Shown here in pieces: positions 33,832 through 42,829 of a DNA stretch of 64,000 nt. Within the stretch, counting starts at the first letter, position 1, and each line of letters begins with the position of its first letter. Under the pieces are notes generated by a model that did no database searches, was not told where the DNA came from, and was given only the letters and a program-made list of their open reading frames with translations. Source of the DNA: Naasia sp. SYSU D00948 (lineage in GTDB: Bacteria; Actinomycetota; Actinomycetes; Actinomycetales; Microbacteriaceae); contig NZ_JAFMTA010000001.1 in assembly GCF_017916515.1 (NCBI RefSeq), positions 2,965,127-3,029,126 of the forward strand, given 5' to 3'. The translations under genes and the position numbers were made by a program.

Positions 33832-34832
33832 GCGCCCGCCCGCTCCAGGCGCAGGACAAGCTCGCGTTCCTGCTGTCCCTGGTCCCGTACCTCATCGATC
33901 ACGAGGACGTGAGCGTCGCGGATGCCGCCGCGCACTTCGGGGTGACCGAGGACGAGATGCGGCAGGCGGTCCAGCTGATCGCGGTGTCCGGCCTCCCCGG
34001 CGACAGCGCGGCGTACCTTCCCGGCGACCTGTTCGACATCAACTGGGACGAGTTCGAGGACAACGACCGGATCGTCCTCACGCACTCGGTCGCGATCGAC
34101 GAGGCGCCGCGCTTCTCCGCTCGGGAAGCGGCCGCTCTCCTCGCAGGCCTCCAGTACCTGTCGTCGCTCCCCGAGAACGCGGACCGGGCGGCGCTCACCT
34201 CGCTGATGAACAAGCTGGCCCGGGGCGCCTCGGCGCCGCCGAGCCCGGTGGTCGTCGCCCAGGCGCGCGTCGACGCCGCCCTGCCCGTGCTCCGGGACGC
34301 GCTCGTCGCCCGCCGGCAGGTGGAGTTCGACTACCGCGACGCTCAGGGCTCCACCGTCCGCCGGACCGTGGACCCGCTGCGCCTCGACTCCGACGACGAG
34401 AGCTGGTACCTCCGTGCCTGGGACCACGGTCGCGAGGCGGTCCGCACGTTCCGGCTCGACCGGATCACCCGGCTCAGCTCGACGAACCGGCCGGTCAGCC
34501 GCGGCGCCGACGAGGTCGCGCTCTCCGACGCCCTGTTCGAGACCTCCGCGGCGGACCTGACGGTCGTGGTCGAGGTCGCGGAGGCGGCCCTGCCCCTGCT
34601 CGGCGACTACCTGCCCGAGGGCACCCGCACACGCCCGGGCACGCGTCCCGGCGTCGTCGAGGCCACCCTCCGCGTCGGGCACTACCACGGGCTCAAGCGG
34701 CTCGCCACCCGCCTCTCGGGGATGGTCCGCGTGCTGGAGCCACCCGAGGCGCGCACGGTCGTGGCCGACTGGGCCCGAGCCGGACTGGCCGCGTACGCCG
34801 GTCCTGAGCCGACGCCTCAGGGAGGACCCTAG
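33828..34832 (+). CDS. pafC: WYL-domain transcriptional regulator PafC
   Basis: A 334-residue paralog and partner of PafB. N-terminal helix-turn-helix (DVSVADAAAHFGVTEDEMRQAV), a central helical region, and a WYL domain at about residues 150-220 (QVEFDYRDAQGSTVRRTVDPLRL, ESWYLRAWDH). ATGA overlap with pafB means coupled translation and equal amounts, as needed for a heterodimer. The next gene begins only 9 bases later. Confidence 0.9.
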   Translation: MSARPLQAQDKLAFLLSLVPYLIDHEDVSVADAAAHFGVTEDEMRQAVQLIAVSGLPGDSAAYLPGDLFDINWDEFEDNDRIVLTHSVAIDEAPRFSAREAAALLAGLQYLSSLPENADRAALTSLMNKLARGASAPPSPVVVAQARVDAALPVLRDALVARRQVEFDYRDAQGSTVRRTVDPLRLDSDDESWYLRAWDHGREAVRTFRLDRITRLSSTNRPVSRGADEVALSDALFETSAADLTVVVEVAEAALPLLGDYLPEGTRTRPGTRPGVVEATLRVGHYHGLKRLATRLSGMVRVLEPPEARTVVADWARAGLAAYAGPEPTPQGGP

Positions 34833-34841
34833 ACTCGGCGT

Positions 34842-35216
34842 ATGCCGTGGTGGTCATGGGTGCTGATCTGGACGCTCCTCGTCCTCGCCCTCCTCGGCAT
34901 GCTCGCCTTCTTCGCCTGGTGGCTGTTCAAGAAGGCGATGGTCGCGATGGATGCGCTCGGCGAGCTGGCCGGCAAGCTCGAGCTCCTCGACGCGGCGAGC
35001 GAGGAGGTGTCCCCGTACCACTTCACGCCAGCGGTCCTCCGCGACCGGGCGGAGGTGCGCGAGGCGCATCGCCTCCTCGCCGAACTCAGGGCAGACCGCA
35101 AGCGGGAGCGCCGAGAACGTCGATTGGCCAGGGGTAAACTCCTCGTGACCGCCGATCTGAGAAAGAGGACTTTCCCATGGGAATCTTCGGCAACGCGTTC
35201 ACCGGATGGCACCTGA
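34842..35216 (+). CDS. Small single-span membrane protein before tatA
   Basis: A 124-residue protein with one N-terminal transmembrane helix (VLIWTLLVLALLGMLAFFAW) and a charged cytosolic tail rich in Arg/Glu (LRADRKRERRERRLARG). Unknown function, but its place between pafC and tatA and its lack of gaps suggest co-transcription. The last 40 bases overlap the tatA start in another frame, an unusually long overlap; the ribosome site of tatA lies inside this gene. It is not recognised as TatB. Confidence 0.65.
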   Translation: MPWWSWVLIWTLLVLALLGMLAFFAWWLFKKAMVAMDALGELAGKLELLDAASEEVSPYHFTPAVLRDRAEVREAHRLLAELRADRKRERRERRLARGKLLVTADLRKRTFPWESSATRSPDGT

Positions 35217-35443
35217 TCGCCGTCCTGGCGATCGTGCTCCTGCTCTTCGGCGCCCCCAAGCTCCCGGCCCTGGCGAGGAGCATCGGCCAGTCCATGAAGA
35301 TCTTCAAGCAGGAGATCAAGACCGACAAGGCGGACACCGACACGCGTGAGCCGGAGGCGCTCCGTGCCGAGGCTCCGCCGGTCGCAGCCGTAGAGCCGGC
35401 GCCGAAGGCAGCGGACGCGCCGCCGTCTACGCCGAAGCAGTAG
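35177..35443 (+). CDS. tatA: Sec-independent translocase subunit TatA
   Basis: An 88-residue TatA. A short N-terminus, a hydrophobic helix (HLIAVLAIVLLLFGAPKLP), the FGAPKLP hinge and an amphipathic helix (ARSIGQSMKIFKQEI) are followed by an Ala/Pro-rich tail. It forms the translocation pore for folded twin-arginine substrates. Strong GAAAGAGG ribosome site 8 bases before the ATG. Followed by tatC 4 bases after its stop; no tatB is in the window. Confidence 0.95.
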   Translation: MGIFGNAFTGWHLIAVLAIVLLLFGAPKLPALARSIGQSMKIFKQEIKTDKADTDTREPEALRAEAPPVAAVEPAPKAADAPPSTPKQ

Positions 35444-35447
35444 CCCG

Positions 35448-36233
35448 ATGGCCCGCTCAAGGCGGGATGTCGACCCCGACCGGCGGATGTCGCTCGGCGA
35501 GCACCTGGTGGAGCTGCGCCGGCGTCTCATCCTCTCGGTCGTCGCGCTGGTCGTCGGCATGGTCGCCGGTTACCTGCTGTCGGACTGGGTCTGGGACCTG
35601 CTCCGCACGCCGATGCTCGCCGTCGCGGAGCATCACGACGCGAGCATCAACTACACGAACATCACCCAGGCCTTCGACCTCAAGCTGCGCATCGCGTTCA
35701 CCGTGGGGCTCGTCCTCTCGGCCCCGGTGTGGCTGTATCAGATCTGGGCGTTCATCGTCCCCGGCCTGACGCGCAAGGAGCGGCAGTACGGCTTCGGGTT
35801 CTTCTTCGCCGCGGTGCCGCTGTTCTTCGCGGGCTGCTTCACCGGCTGGTACGTCTGGCCGCACATCGTCGAGCTCATGGTCGGGTTCGCTCCCGCCGAG
35901 GACTCCGTCTTCCTCAGCGCGGGCGACTACCTCGATTTCGTGCTCAAGCTCATCGTCGTGGTGGGCGTGGCCTTCGTGCTCCCGGTCTTCCTCGTGCTGC
36001 TCAACTTCGCCGGCGTCCTGCAGGGGATCAGCATCCTCAAGAGCTGGCGGGTCGCCATCCTCACCATCACCCTGTTCACCGCGATCGCGACGCCGGCCGC
36101 CGATGTGATCTCGATGTTCCTGCTCGCCATCCCGATGGCGCTGCTCTACATGGCGGCCGCGGGGATTGCCATCCTGCACGACCGCCGCGTCGCTCGGAAG
36201 ACCGCCGCACTGACCGCCGAGTACGCCTCGTGA
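35448..36233 (+). CDS. tatC: Sec-independent translocase subunit TatC
   Basis: A 261-residue six-helix membrane protein that recognises the twin-arginine signal. Signature SLGEHLVELRRRLILS at the N-terminus (the conserved Glu in EHL), the LIVVVGVAFVLPVFLVLLNF segment and EFAPAEDSVF-like FAPAEDSVFLSAGDYLDF in a periplasmic loop. Directly downstream of tatA and 16 bases upstream of the helicase. Confidence 0.95.
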   Translation: MARSRRDVDPDRRMSLGEHLVELRRRLILSVVALVVGMVAGYLLSDWVWDLLRTPMLAVAEHHDASINYTNITQAFDLKLRIAFTVGLVLSAPVWLYQIWAFIVPGLTRKERQYGFGFFFAAVPLFFAGCFTGWYVWPHIVELMVGFAPAEDSVFLSAGDYLDFVLKLIVVVGVAFVLPVFLVLLNFAGVLQGISILKSWRVAILTITLFTAIATPAADVISMFLLAIPMALLYMAAAGIAILHDRRVARKTAALTAEYAS

Positions 36234-36249
36234 ATCGGGGAGGGGACCG

Positions 36250-38691
36250 ATGACCGCCGAGCTATCACCCGCAGAGCGGTTCGCCGCATCCCGCCGGAAG
36301 CGCCGCTACCCCCTGCTCGACGCGTTCCGCGCTCAGCAGAAGTTCGACCTGGACCCGTTCCAGGTGCGGGCGTGCGAGGCGCTCGAGGAGGGCAGGGGCG
36401 TCCTCGTCGCGGCGCCCACCGGGGCGGGCAAGACGCTCGTCGCGGAGTTCGCGGTCTACCTCGCGATGCAGGAGCCGTACGCGAAGGTCTTCTACACCGC
36501 GCCGATCAAGGCCCTGTCCAACCAGAAGTTCAACGAGCTCGTCGAGGACTACGGCGCCGAGAACGTCGGACTCCTCACCGGCGACACCAACGTGAATCCT
36601 CGCGCCCGGGTCGTCGTCATGACGACCGAGGTGCTCCGCAACATGCTCTACGCGGACTCCGACCTCCTCGTGGACCTGGCCTTCGTGGTCATGGACGAGG
36701 TGCACTACCTGGCCGACCGGTTCCGCGGAGCGGTGTGGGAGGAGGTCATCATCCACCTTCCGCAGTCCGCGCGGCTCGTGTCGCTCAGCGCCACCGTCTC
36801 CAACGCCGAGGAGTTCGGCGACTGGCTCCAGGCCGTGCGCGGCGACACCGACGTGATCGTCTCCGAGGAGCGGCCGGTGCCGCTCGAGCAGCACGTCCTC
36901 GTCCGGAACCGGCTCGTCGACCTGTTCGACTCGTCGGGACTCGCGGCGACCAACCGGGTGAATCCCGAGCTCGTGCAGCTCGCGCGCTACGGCGGGCGGA
37001 TGCAGGGTGTGCGCGAGGTGCGGGACCGGGGCCGGGGACACGTTCGGGGCGGCCGCTTCGAGATGGGCCGGATGGAGCGCTCCGACCTCATCCGGATGCT
37101 CGACGAGCGCAACCTCCTGCCGGCGATCTTCTTCATCTTCTCCCGGGCGGGATGCGACGCCGCCGTCCGCTCGGTGCTGCGCGACGGGGTCCGCCTCACC
37201 GAGAGCTGGGAGCGCGAGGAGATCCGGCAGATCACCGAGGAGCGCTGCCGGACGCTGCGCGACGAGGATCTCGCGGTCCTCGGCTACTGGGAGTGGCTCG
37301 AGGGTCTCGAGCGGGGAGTCGCCGCCCACCACGCGGGCCTGCTGCCCGCGTTCAAGGAGGTCATCGAGGAGCTGTTCCAGAAGAAGCTCCTGAAGGTCGT
37401 GTTCGCGACCGAGACGCTGGCCCTGGGTATCAACATGCCGGCACGCACGGTCGTGCTGGAGAAGCTCGAGAAGTTCAACGGCGAGGCGCGCGTGCCGATC
37501 ACGCCGGGGGAGTACACCCAGCTGACGGGTCGCGCCGGGCGGCGCGGCATCGACGTGGAGGGCCACTCCGTCATCCAGTGGACCGAAGGGATGGAGCCCC
37601 AGGCGGTCGCCGCCCTCGCCTCCCGCCGCAGCTACCCGCTGAACTCGAGCTTCCGGCCCACCTACAACATGGCCGTCAACCTCATCGAGCAGTTCGGCCG
37701 GGAGCGCACGCGCGAGATCCTCGAGTCCAGCTTCGCCCAGTTCCAGGCCGACCGGGCGGTCGTCGACCTCGCCCGCAAGGTGCGCCAGCAGGAGGAGTCG
37801 CTGGCGGGCTACGAGCGGGCCATGCAGGACGAGTCGGGGCAGAGCGGCGACTTCACCGAGTACGCCTCCATCCGCCGGGAGATCAGCGACCTCGAGCGCG
37901 CCGGATCGCAGAACCGGGACCGGACGCGGGCCCAGCAGGAGAAGCACCAGCGGCGGCTCGCGGAGCTGCGCAAGCGCCTCCGCACCCACCCCGGGCACTC
38001 GTCGCCCCGCCGGGAGGAGCTGTCCCGCTGGGCCGAGCGGTGGTGGCGCCTCAAGCGGCAGACGGACGGGCTGCGGCAGCAGATCGCGAATCGCACCGGT
38101 GCCGTCGCCAAGGTGTTCGACCGGGTCACGGACGTCCTGCTCGAGGAGGGCTACCTCAAGCTCGACCCCGACGGGCGCATCGTCCTCACCGGGAACGGCG
38201 TGATGCTCAAGCGGATCTACGGCGAGCGGGACCTCCTCGTCGCCGAGACCCTGCGCCGCGGCGTGTGGAGCGAGCTCGACGCCGCCGCCTTCGCCGCGCT
38301 GGCGACGACTCTCGTGTTCGAGCCGCGGCGCGAGGAGGCGGAGATCTCCGAGCGCTGGCTCCCGCGCGGTCCGTTCCGCTCGGCGCTCACGCGCCTCCAG
38401 GACATCTGGGCCCGGCTCGACGACGTCGAGCGGGACCACCAGCTGCCGGGGTCGAACCCTCCCTCGATCGGGCTCGTCATCGCCATGCACAAGTGGGCCC
38501 GTGGCGGCCCCCTGGACCAGGTGCTGCGCGACGCCGAGCTGCAGGCCGGCGACTTCGTGCGCTGGGCGAAGCAGACGATCGACCTGCTCGACCAGATCTC
38601 GGAGGTCGCGGACGGGCGCCAGGGCCGCACCGCGCGGCAGGCGATCGACGCGATCCGGCGCGGCATCGTCGCGTACTCCAGTGTCAGCTGA
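36250..38691 (+). CDS. helY: Ski2/Mtr4-like DEAD/DEAH helicase (HelY)
   Basis: An 813-residue superfamily II RNA helicase. Walker A is AAPTGAGKTLVAEF (about residues 55-68), motif II is DEVH, motif III SLSATVSNAEEF, motif V TLALGINMPARTV and motif VI QLTGRAGRRGID. Residues about 500-650 carry the charged helical insertion (EESLAGYERAMQ) and a C-terminal DSHCT-like domain. It is homologous to mycobacterial HelY, also found beside tatC. The biological substrate in actinobacteria is not well defined. The next gene starts within its final codons. Confidence 0.93.
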   Translation: MTAELSPAERFAASRRKRRYPLLDAFRAQQKFDLDPFQVRACEALEEGRGVLVAAPTGAGKTLVAEFAVYLAMQEPYAKVFYTAPIKALSNQKFNELVEDYGAENVGLLTGDTNVNPRARVVVMTTEVLRNMLYADSDLLVDLAFVVMDEVHYLADRFRGAVWEEVIIHLPQSARLVSLSATVSNAEEFGDWLQAVRGDTDVIVSEERPVPLEQHVLVRNRLVDLFDSSGLAATNRVNPELVQLARYGGRMQGVREVRDRGRGHVRGGRFEMGRMERSDLIRMLDERNLLPAIFFIFSRAGCDAAVRSVLRDGVRLTESWEREEIRQITEERCRTLRDEDLAVLGYWEWLEGLERGVAAHHAGLLPAFKEVIEELFQKKLLKVVFATETLALGINMPARTVVLEKLEKFNGEARVPITPGEYTQLTGRAGRRGIDVEGHSVIQWTEGMEPQAVAALASRRSYPLNSSFRPTYNMAVNLIEQFGRERTREILESSFAQFQADRAVVDLARKVRQQEESLAGYERAMQDESGQSGDFTEYASIRREISDLERAGSQNRDRTRAQQEKHQRRLAELRKRLRTHPGHSSPRREELSRWAERWWRLKRQTDGLRQQIANRTGAVAKVFDRVTDVLLEEGYLKLDPDGRIVLTGNGVMLKRIYGERDLLVAETLRRGVWSELDAAAFAALATTLVFEPRREEAEISERWLPRGPFRSALTRLQDIWARLDDVERDHQLPGSNPPSIGLVIAMHKWARGGPLDQVLRDAELQAGDFVRWAKQTIDLLDQISEVADGRQGRTARQAIDAIRRGIVAYSSVS

Positions 38692-40282
38692 GACCCGCAC
38701 CGCTCCTCCCGTCGCCGGTCCCCGGGTCCGGCGGCCGGTCCCGGCGCGCCCGGTGGTCCGTCCGCCGCTGCCGCTGTGGGGCGCCCTCCTCGTCGCGCTG
38801 CTCGCCGGGCTCCTGCTGGACGGCGCGTTCCCGGACGCCGGCGTCTGGCCGCTCGCCTTCCCCGCGGTCGCTCTCGTGCTGGTCGCGCTGCGCGGCCGTC
38901 GGCCGGGCGCCGCGCTCCTCGTGGGTCTCGTGTTCGGGCTCGCGTTCTACCTCGTGCACATCGAGTGGGCGACGCTGTTCCTCGGCGAGGTGCCCTGGCT
39001 GGCGCTGTCGACGCTGCAGGCCCTGTTCGTCGCCCTGGGCAGCGCGCTCATCGCCCTCGCCTACGCGCGGCTGCCGCGGCTGTGGCCGTCGCTCCTCGGC
39101 CGGGTCGGGCTGCTCCCCGTGGTGATCGCGGGTCTCTGGACCGCACGCGAGGCGATCAGCGCCGTCTGGCCCTACGGCGGCTTCTCGTGGGGCCGGGTGG
39201 CGATGTCGCAGTCGGAGAGCCCGCTCGCGCCGCTGTTCTCCTGGCTCGGCATCTCGGGCGTGAGCTTCGTGATGGTGTGGCTGACCGCGCTCGCCCTGGA
39301 GCTGTGGTTCTCCCGCCCGCGCCGCTCGGCGCCCGGAGGGGACCGATCCTGGCCGCGACGGGCCCTCCTGCTCATGGCGACCGCCGTCGCCGCCGTCCTC
39401 GCGGTCCCGGCCTGGTCGACGGCCGACGCCGGCACCCTGCGGGTGGGCGCAGTGCAGGGGAACACGCCCTCCGGCTATTTCGACACCCGCGACTACCAGG
39501 GGCAGATCCTGGACGGGCATGTCGCCGCGACCCTGCCGATCGCCGGGGAGGACGTCGACGTCCTGCTGTGGCCGGAGGCGGCCAGCGACCTCAATCCTCT
39601 CGAGTCAGGCCCGGCGGCCCGGATCCTCGACGACGTCACGGATGCCGCCGACGCTCCGCTCATCACGGGCACCATCACCGAGCGCGACGGACGGATCTTC
39701 AACACCTCGCTCCTGTGGGAGAACGGCGAGGGAGCCGTCGATCTGTACGACAAGCGGCACCCCGTCCCCTTCGGCGAGTACGTGCCAGACCGCGCCTTTT
39801 GGGAGCCGTTCGCGCCCTCCCTGATCGGCCTCATTCAGCGCGAGTACACGCCGGGCACGACGGATCCCATCGTGGAGGTGGGCGGCGTGCGGGTGGGGCT
39901 CGACATCTGCTTCGACATCGTGGACGACGCCCTGATCGCCGAGAGCGTGCGGGATGGGGCGCAGGTGCTCTTCGCGCAGACGAACAACGCCGACTTCGGG
40001 CAGACGGACGAGAACCTGCAGCAGCTGGCCATCGCCCGGATCCGCGCACTGGAGACGGGACGCGCCCTGGTCAACGTGTCGACCGTCGGCACGAGCGCGG
40101 TGCTCGCTCCGGACGGATCCACGCTCGACACGATCCCGGCGTTCGAGGCCGGCGCCATGGTGACGGACGTCCCGCTGCGCGACGGGCTCACCCCGGCGGT
40201 CCTGCTCGGGAAGGGGGTCGAGCTCCTGGTCTCGGGCCTCGGCCTGGGCGCCCTGCTCCTCACCCTCCGCCGCCGCAGCTGA
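38681..40282 (+). CDS. lnt: Apolipoprotein N-acyltransferase
   Basis: A 533-residue enzyme that transfers an acyl chain to the N-terminal Cys of lipoproteins. N-terminal multi-helix membrane domain (about residues 25-255) and a nitrilase-type domain with the catalytic triad in LLWPEAASDLN (Glu), VDLYDKRHPVPFGEY (Lys) and VGLDICFDIVD (Cys). GTG start overlapping the helicase by 11 bases. The presence of several lipoproteins in this window (binding protein, FKBP, others) fits such an enzyme. Confidence 0.92.
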   Translation: MSAETRTAPPVAGPRVRRPVPARPVVRPPLPLWGALLVALLAGLLLDGAFPDAGVWPLAFPAVALVLVALRGRRPGAALLVGLVFGLAFYLVHIEWATLFLGEVPWLALSTLQALFVALGSALIALAYARLPRLWPSLLGRVGLLPVVIAGLWTAREAISAVWPYGGFSWGRVAMSQSESPLAPLFSWLGISGVSFVMVWLTALALELWFSRPRRSAPGGDRSWPRRALLLMATAVAAVLAVPAWSTADAGTLRVGAVQGNTPSGYFDTRDYQGQILDGHVAATLPIAGEDVDVLLWPEAASDLNPLESGPAARILDDVTDAADAPLITGTITERDGRIFNTSLLWENGEGAVDLYDKRHPVPFGEYVPDRAFWEPFAPSLIGLIQREYTPGTTDPIVEVGGVRVGLDICFDIVDDALIAESVRDGAQVLFAQTNNADFGQTDENLQQLAIARIRALETGRALVNVSTVGTSAVLAPDGSTLDTIPAFEAGAMVTDVPLRDGLTPAVLLGKGVELLVSGLGLGALLLTLRRRS

Positions 40283-40310
40283 CCCCGCCGGCACTCAACA
40301 CGCGCGACTG

Positions 40311-40391
40311 GCGCTCAACAGGCATTCTCGGCTCCAACAGCACGACACGCCGCCGCAGAGTGTGTCCGCGGAAGAAGTGCCTGTTGAGCGC
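40311..40391. repeat. REP-like inverted repeat
   Basis: GCGCTCAACAGGCA (40311-40324) and TGCCTGTTGAGCGC (40378-40391) are perfect inverted copies, and the similarity continues outward for about ten more bases with one mismatch and one gap. It lies in noncoding DNA between lnt and the rbpA terminator. The core resembles the repeat at 63484-63566. Confidence 0.75.
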
Positions 40392-40441
40392 AAGTGCGGG
40401 CGCGGCGGCGCGGGCCGAGGCGACGTAGCCGTGACAAGAGA

Positions 40442-40472
40442 AAGGGCCGCCGGTGGGGAACCGGCGGCCCTT
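40442..40472 (-). terminator. Terminator of rbpA
   Basis: AAGGGCCGCCGG and CCGGCGGCCCTT form a perfect 12-bp stem with a 7-base loop, 19 bases past the stop codon at 40491 on the minus strand; it also ends the convergent lnt transcript. Confidence 0.85.
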
Positions 40473-40490
40473 GGGGAGTCCTGAGGGGGA

Positions 40491-40859
40491 TCAGGAAGCT
40501 ATCGTCTGCTGCTTGCCGCGGCGGGCACGCAGGTACTGAAGCCGCTCCTCGAGCAGCTGCTCGAGCTCGGCGCGGGTGCGACGCTCCAGGAGCATGTCCC
40601 AGTGGGTGCGCGGCGCCTTGCTCTCGTGGGCGGCGGACTGGACGGGCGTTCCGTCGTCGGAGAGCAGCACGCCCTCCTTGCCGCTCTTGGGTGAGGTCCA
40701 CGTCTCCGGGATCTCGGCGTCCTCGGCGAACGTCACCTCGAAGATGTCGCCGTCATCGCTCCGGTAGCGAGCGTTGATCCGGGGGGAGAAGACCACTCCC
40801 TCCTCGCTCTGAAGGCTCTGGGCTCCGAGGCGCATTCCGCGCAGACTGCGATCTGCCAT
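40491..40859 (-). CDS. rbpA: RNA polymerase-binding protein RbpA
   Basis: A 122-residue actinobacterial RNA polymerase-binding protein that stabilises the sigma factor-promoter complex. Segments MADRSLRGMRLGAQSLQSEEG, a middle stretch rich in acidic residues (NARYRSDDGDIFEVTFAEDAEIP), and KAPRTHWDMLLERRTRAELEQL are diagnostic. Start ATG at 40857-40859 follows AGGAGCC. RbpA is specific to Actinobacteria, supporting the host assignment. Confidence 0.96.
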   Translation of the reverse strand: MADRSLRGMRLGAQSLQSEEGVVFSPRINARYRSDDGDIFEVTFAEDAEIPETWTSPKSGKEGVLLSDDGTPVQSAAHESKAPRTHWDMLLERRTRAELEQLLEERLQYLRARRGKQQTIAS

Positions 40860-40967
40860 AGGTGGCTCCTTCCGCTGGCTGTCTTCATCCTCAACCTCGC
40901 GTCGGGGGACACTCTTCCCTCCAGGGGCTATTCCCAGGACCTTCCCAGTGGGACCCGAGTGAGGGGG

Positions 40968-41729
40968 TCAGGAGCGGCGGCGGACCTCCTCGGCGAGCAC
41001 ATCGCACCGGTCCGTCACGATGCCGTCGACACCGGCGTCGAGAAGACGGCGCATATCCTCGGGATCGTTCACCGTCCAGACGTGGACTTCGACCCCGGCG
41101 GCGTGGAATGCGCGGACAGTCCGGGGCGTCACGATGCGGAACCGCCTGATCCGCTGGGGGATCTGCACCGCGTCCACGCGGCGGAGTATGAGCCTGACCA
41201 GGGGAATCAGCCCGATCCGAGCCGCCAGCAGCGCCGGCAGGACCTCTGCCGCGGAGGCGGAGGCCGCGGCGTCACCGACCCGCGTCAGGGTGCGGGTCCG
41301 CCGCCGGCGGCTGAAGGAGGCGACGAGCACGCGGTCGACGGCATCCGCCTCCAGGACGGCGCGGGCCACGGCGTCCGCCGCGGGGGCCGACTTGACGTCG
41401 ATGTTGAAGCGGGCAGACGGAAAGGTGCGCAGAGCATCGATCAGGGTACAAATCTGTCCTCCGACCGGGCCGATCTCCCGGAGCTGCGCGAGCGTGAGGG
41501 ACGCGACCTCGAGGTCGAGGGACGCGATCCGGCGCAGTCCCGGATCGTGCACCAGCACGGCGATGCCGTCCGCCGTGGCGTGCGCGTCCGTCTCCAGGTA
41601 CCCGGCGCCCGCGCGCAGGGCCGCGGCGAACGCCTCGATGCTGTTCTCGAGCGCGCCGGTCGCGAGGCCCCGGTGTGCGAACACCCGCGGGGCGGGGGGA
41701 GCGAAGTAGGGGCCGACCGTCCGGGTCAC
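40968..41729 (-). CDS. Glycerophosphodiester phosphodiesterase
   Basis: A 253-residue GDPD with a TIM-barrel fold. Catalytic segments are VFAHRGLATGALENS (His, Arg, Glu) and YLETDAHATADGIAVLVHDPGL (Glu, Asp, His). It releases glycerol 3-phosphate and an alcohol from glycerophosphodiesters or related lipid head groups. The stop is at 40968; the GTG start overlaps the SPFH gene's end by 4 bases, so it is part of the nfeD-SPFH-GDPD operon. Confidence 0.9.
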   Translation of the reverse strand: MTRTVGPYFAPPAPRVFAHRGLATGALENSIEAFAAALRAGAGYLETDAHATADGIAVLVHDPGLRRIASLDLEVASLTLAQLREIGPVGGQICTLIDALRTFPSARFNIDVKSAPAADAVARAVLEADAVDRVLVASFSRRRRTRTLTRVGDAAASASAAEVLPALLAARIGLIPLVRLILRRVDAVQIPQRIRRFRIVTPRTVRAFHAAGVEVHVWTVNDPEDMRRLLDAGVDGIVTDRCDVLAEEVRRRS

Positions 41730-42829
41730 GTCCCTGCGGGCTCGCCCGACGCGCGGAGCCCGTCCGTCTCCGGCAGCCGGCCCGATTCGGGTCGGCGCGC
41801 CTCGGCAGCGCCCGCCACCGCCTGCGCCGACTCGGCCCGTGCCTCGTCGACCGACGCGCGGGCCTCGCGCACCGCCGCCTCGGCTCCGGACCGCGCCTGT
41901 TCGGCGAGCCTCTTGTCGACGGGAGCGGAGCCGTTGCCGCCGGCGAACCCGCCGCCGATGCCCTTCAGCGCCTCGGTGAGCTCGCTCGGGATGATCCAGA
42001 GCTTGTTCGAGGCGCCCTCGGCGAGCCGGGGGAGGGTCTGCAGGTACTGGTAGGCGAGGAGGGACGAGTCGGGATTGCCCCGGTGGATCGCGTCGAACAC
42101 GGTCGTGATGGCCTTCGCCTCACCCTCGGCGCGAAGGACTGCCGCCTTCGCCGCACCCTCGGCCTCGAGGATCGCCGCCTGGCGCGCGCCCTCCGCGGTG
42201 AGGATTGCGGACTGCTTCGTGCCCTCAGCGGTGAGGATCGCGGCGCGGCGGTCGCGCTCGGCGCGCATCTGCTTCTCCATGGAGTCCTGGATGGACACGG
42301 GGGGCTCGATGGCCTTGAGCTCGACACGCGAGACGCGGATGCCCCACTTGCCGGTCGCCTCGTCCAGCACGATGCGCAGCTGGCTGTTGATGTTGTCGCG
42401 GCTCGTGAGCGCCTCCTCGAGGTTGAGGCCGCCGACGACGTTGCGGAGGGTCGTGGTGGTGAGCTGCTCGACCGCGCCGAGATAGTTCGCGATCTCGTAC
42501 GTGGCCGCGCGGGCGTCCGTGACCTGGAAGTACACGACCGTGTCGATGGAGACGACCAGGTTGTCCTCAGTGATCACCGGCTGCGGCGGGAACGACACGA
42601 CCTGCTCGCGCATGTCCACCAGCGGCCGCACGCGGTCGATGAACGGCACGAGGAGGTTCAGCCCGGGGGTGAGGGTCTTGTGGTACTTGCCGAGCCTCTC
42701 GACCACGCCCGCGTAGGCCTGGGGGATGATCCGAATGGATCGGATGAGGACGGTGATCACGAAGATCGCGAGGATGACGAGCAGCGCGATCACGAACAGC
42801 TGCAGGATGAAGCCGGCCGGGTCGATCAT
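41726..42829 (-). CDS. SPFH/stomatin-prohibitin family membrane protein
   Basis: A 367-residue stomatin/paraslipin homolog. N-terminal membrane helix (FILQLFVIALLVILAIFVI), an SPFH domain (about 30-200: PQAYAGVVERLGKYHKTL, YFQVTDARAATYEIANYLGAV), and a long coiled coil rich in EGA repeats (AILTAEGTKQ, AILTAEGARQ, AILEAEGAAK) before a flexible tail. Forms oligomeric scaffolds at the membrane, often paired with NfeD as here. Overlaps both neighbours, so the three form one operon. Confidence 0.92.
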   Translation of the reverse strand: MIDPAGFILQLFVIALLVILAIFVITVLIRSIRIIPQAYAGVVERLGKYHKTLTPGLNLLVPFIDRVRPLVDMREQVVSFPPQPVITEDNLVVSIDTVVYFQVTDARAATYEIANYLGAVEQLTTTTLRNVVGGLNLEEALTSRDNINSQLRIVLDEATGKWGIRVSRVELKAIEPPVSIQDSMEKQMRAERDRRAAILTAEGTKQSAILTAEGARQAAILEAEGAAKAAVLRAEGEAKAITTVFDAIHRGNPDSSLLAYQYLQTLPRLAEGASNKLWIIPSELTEALKGIGGGFAGGNGSAPVDKRLAEQARSGAEAAVREARASVDEARAESAQAVAGAAEARRPESGRLPETDGLRASGEPAGT

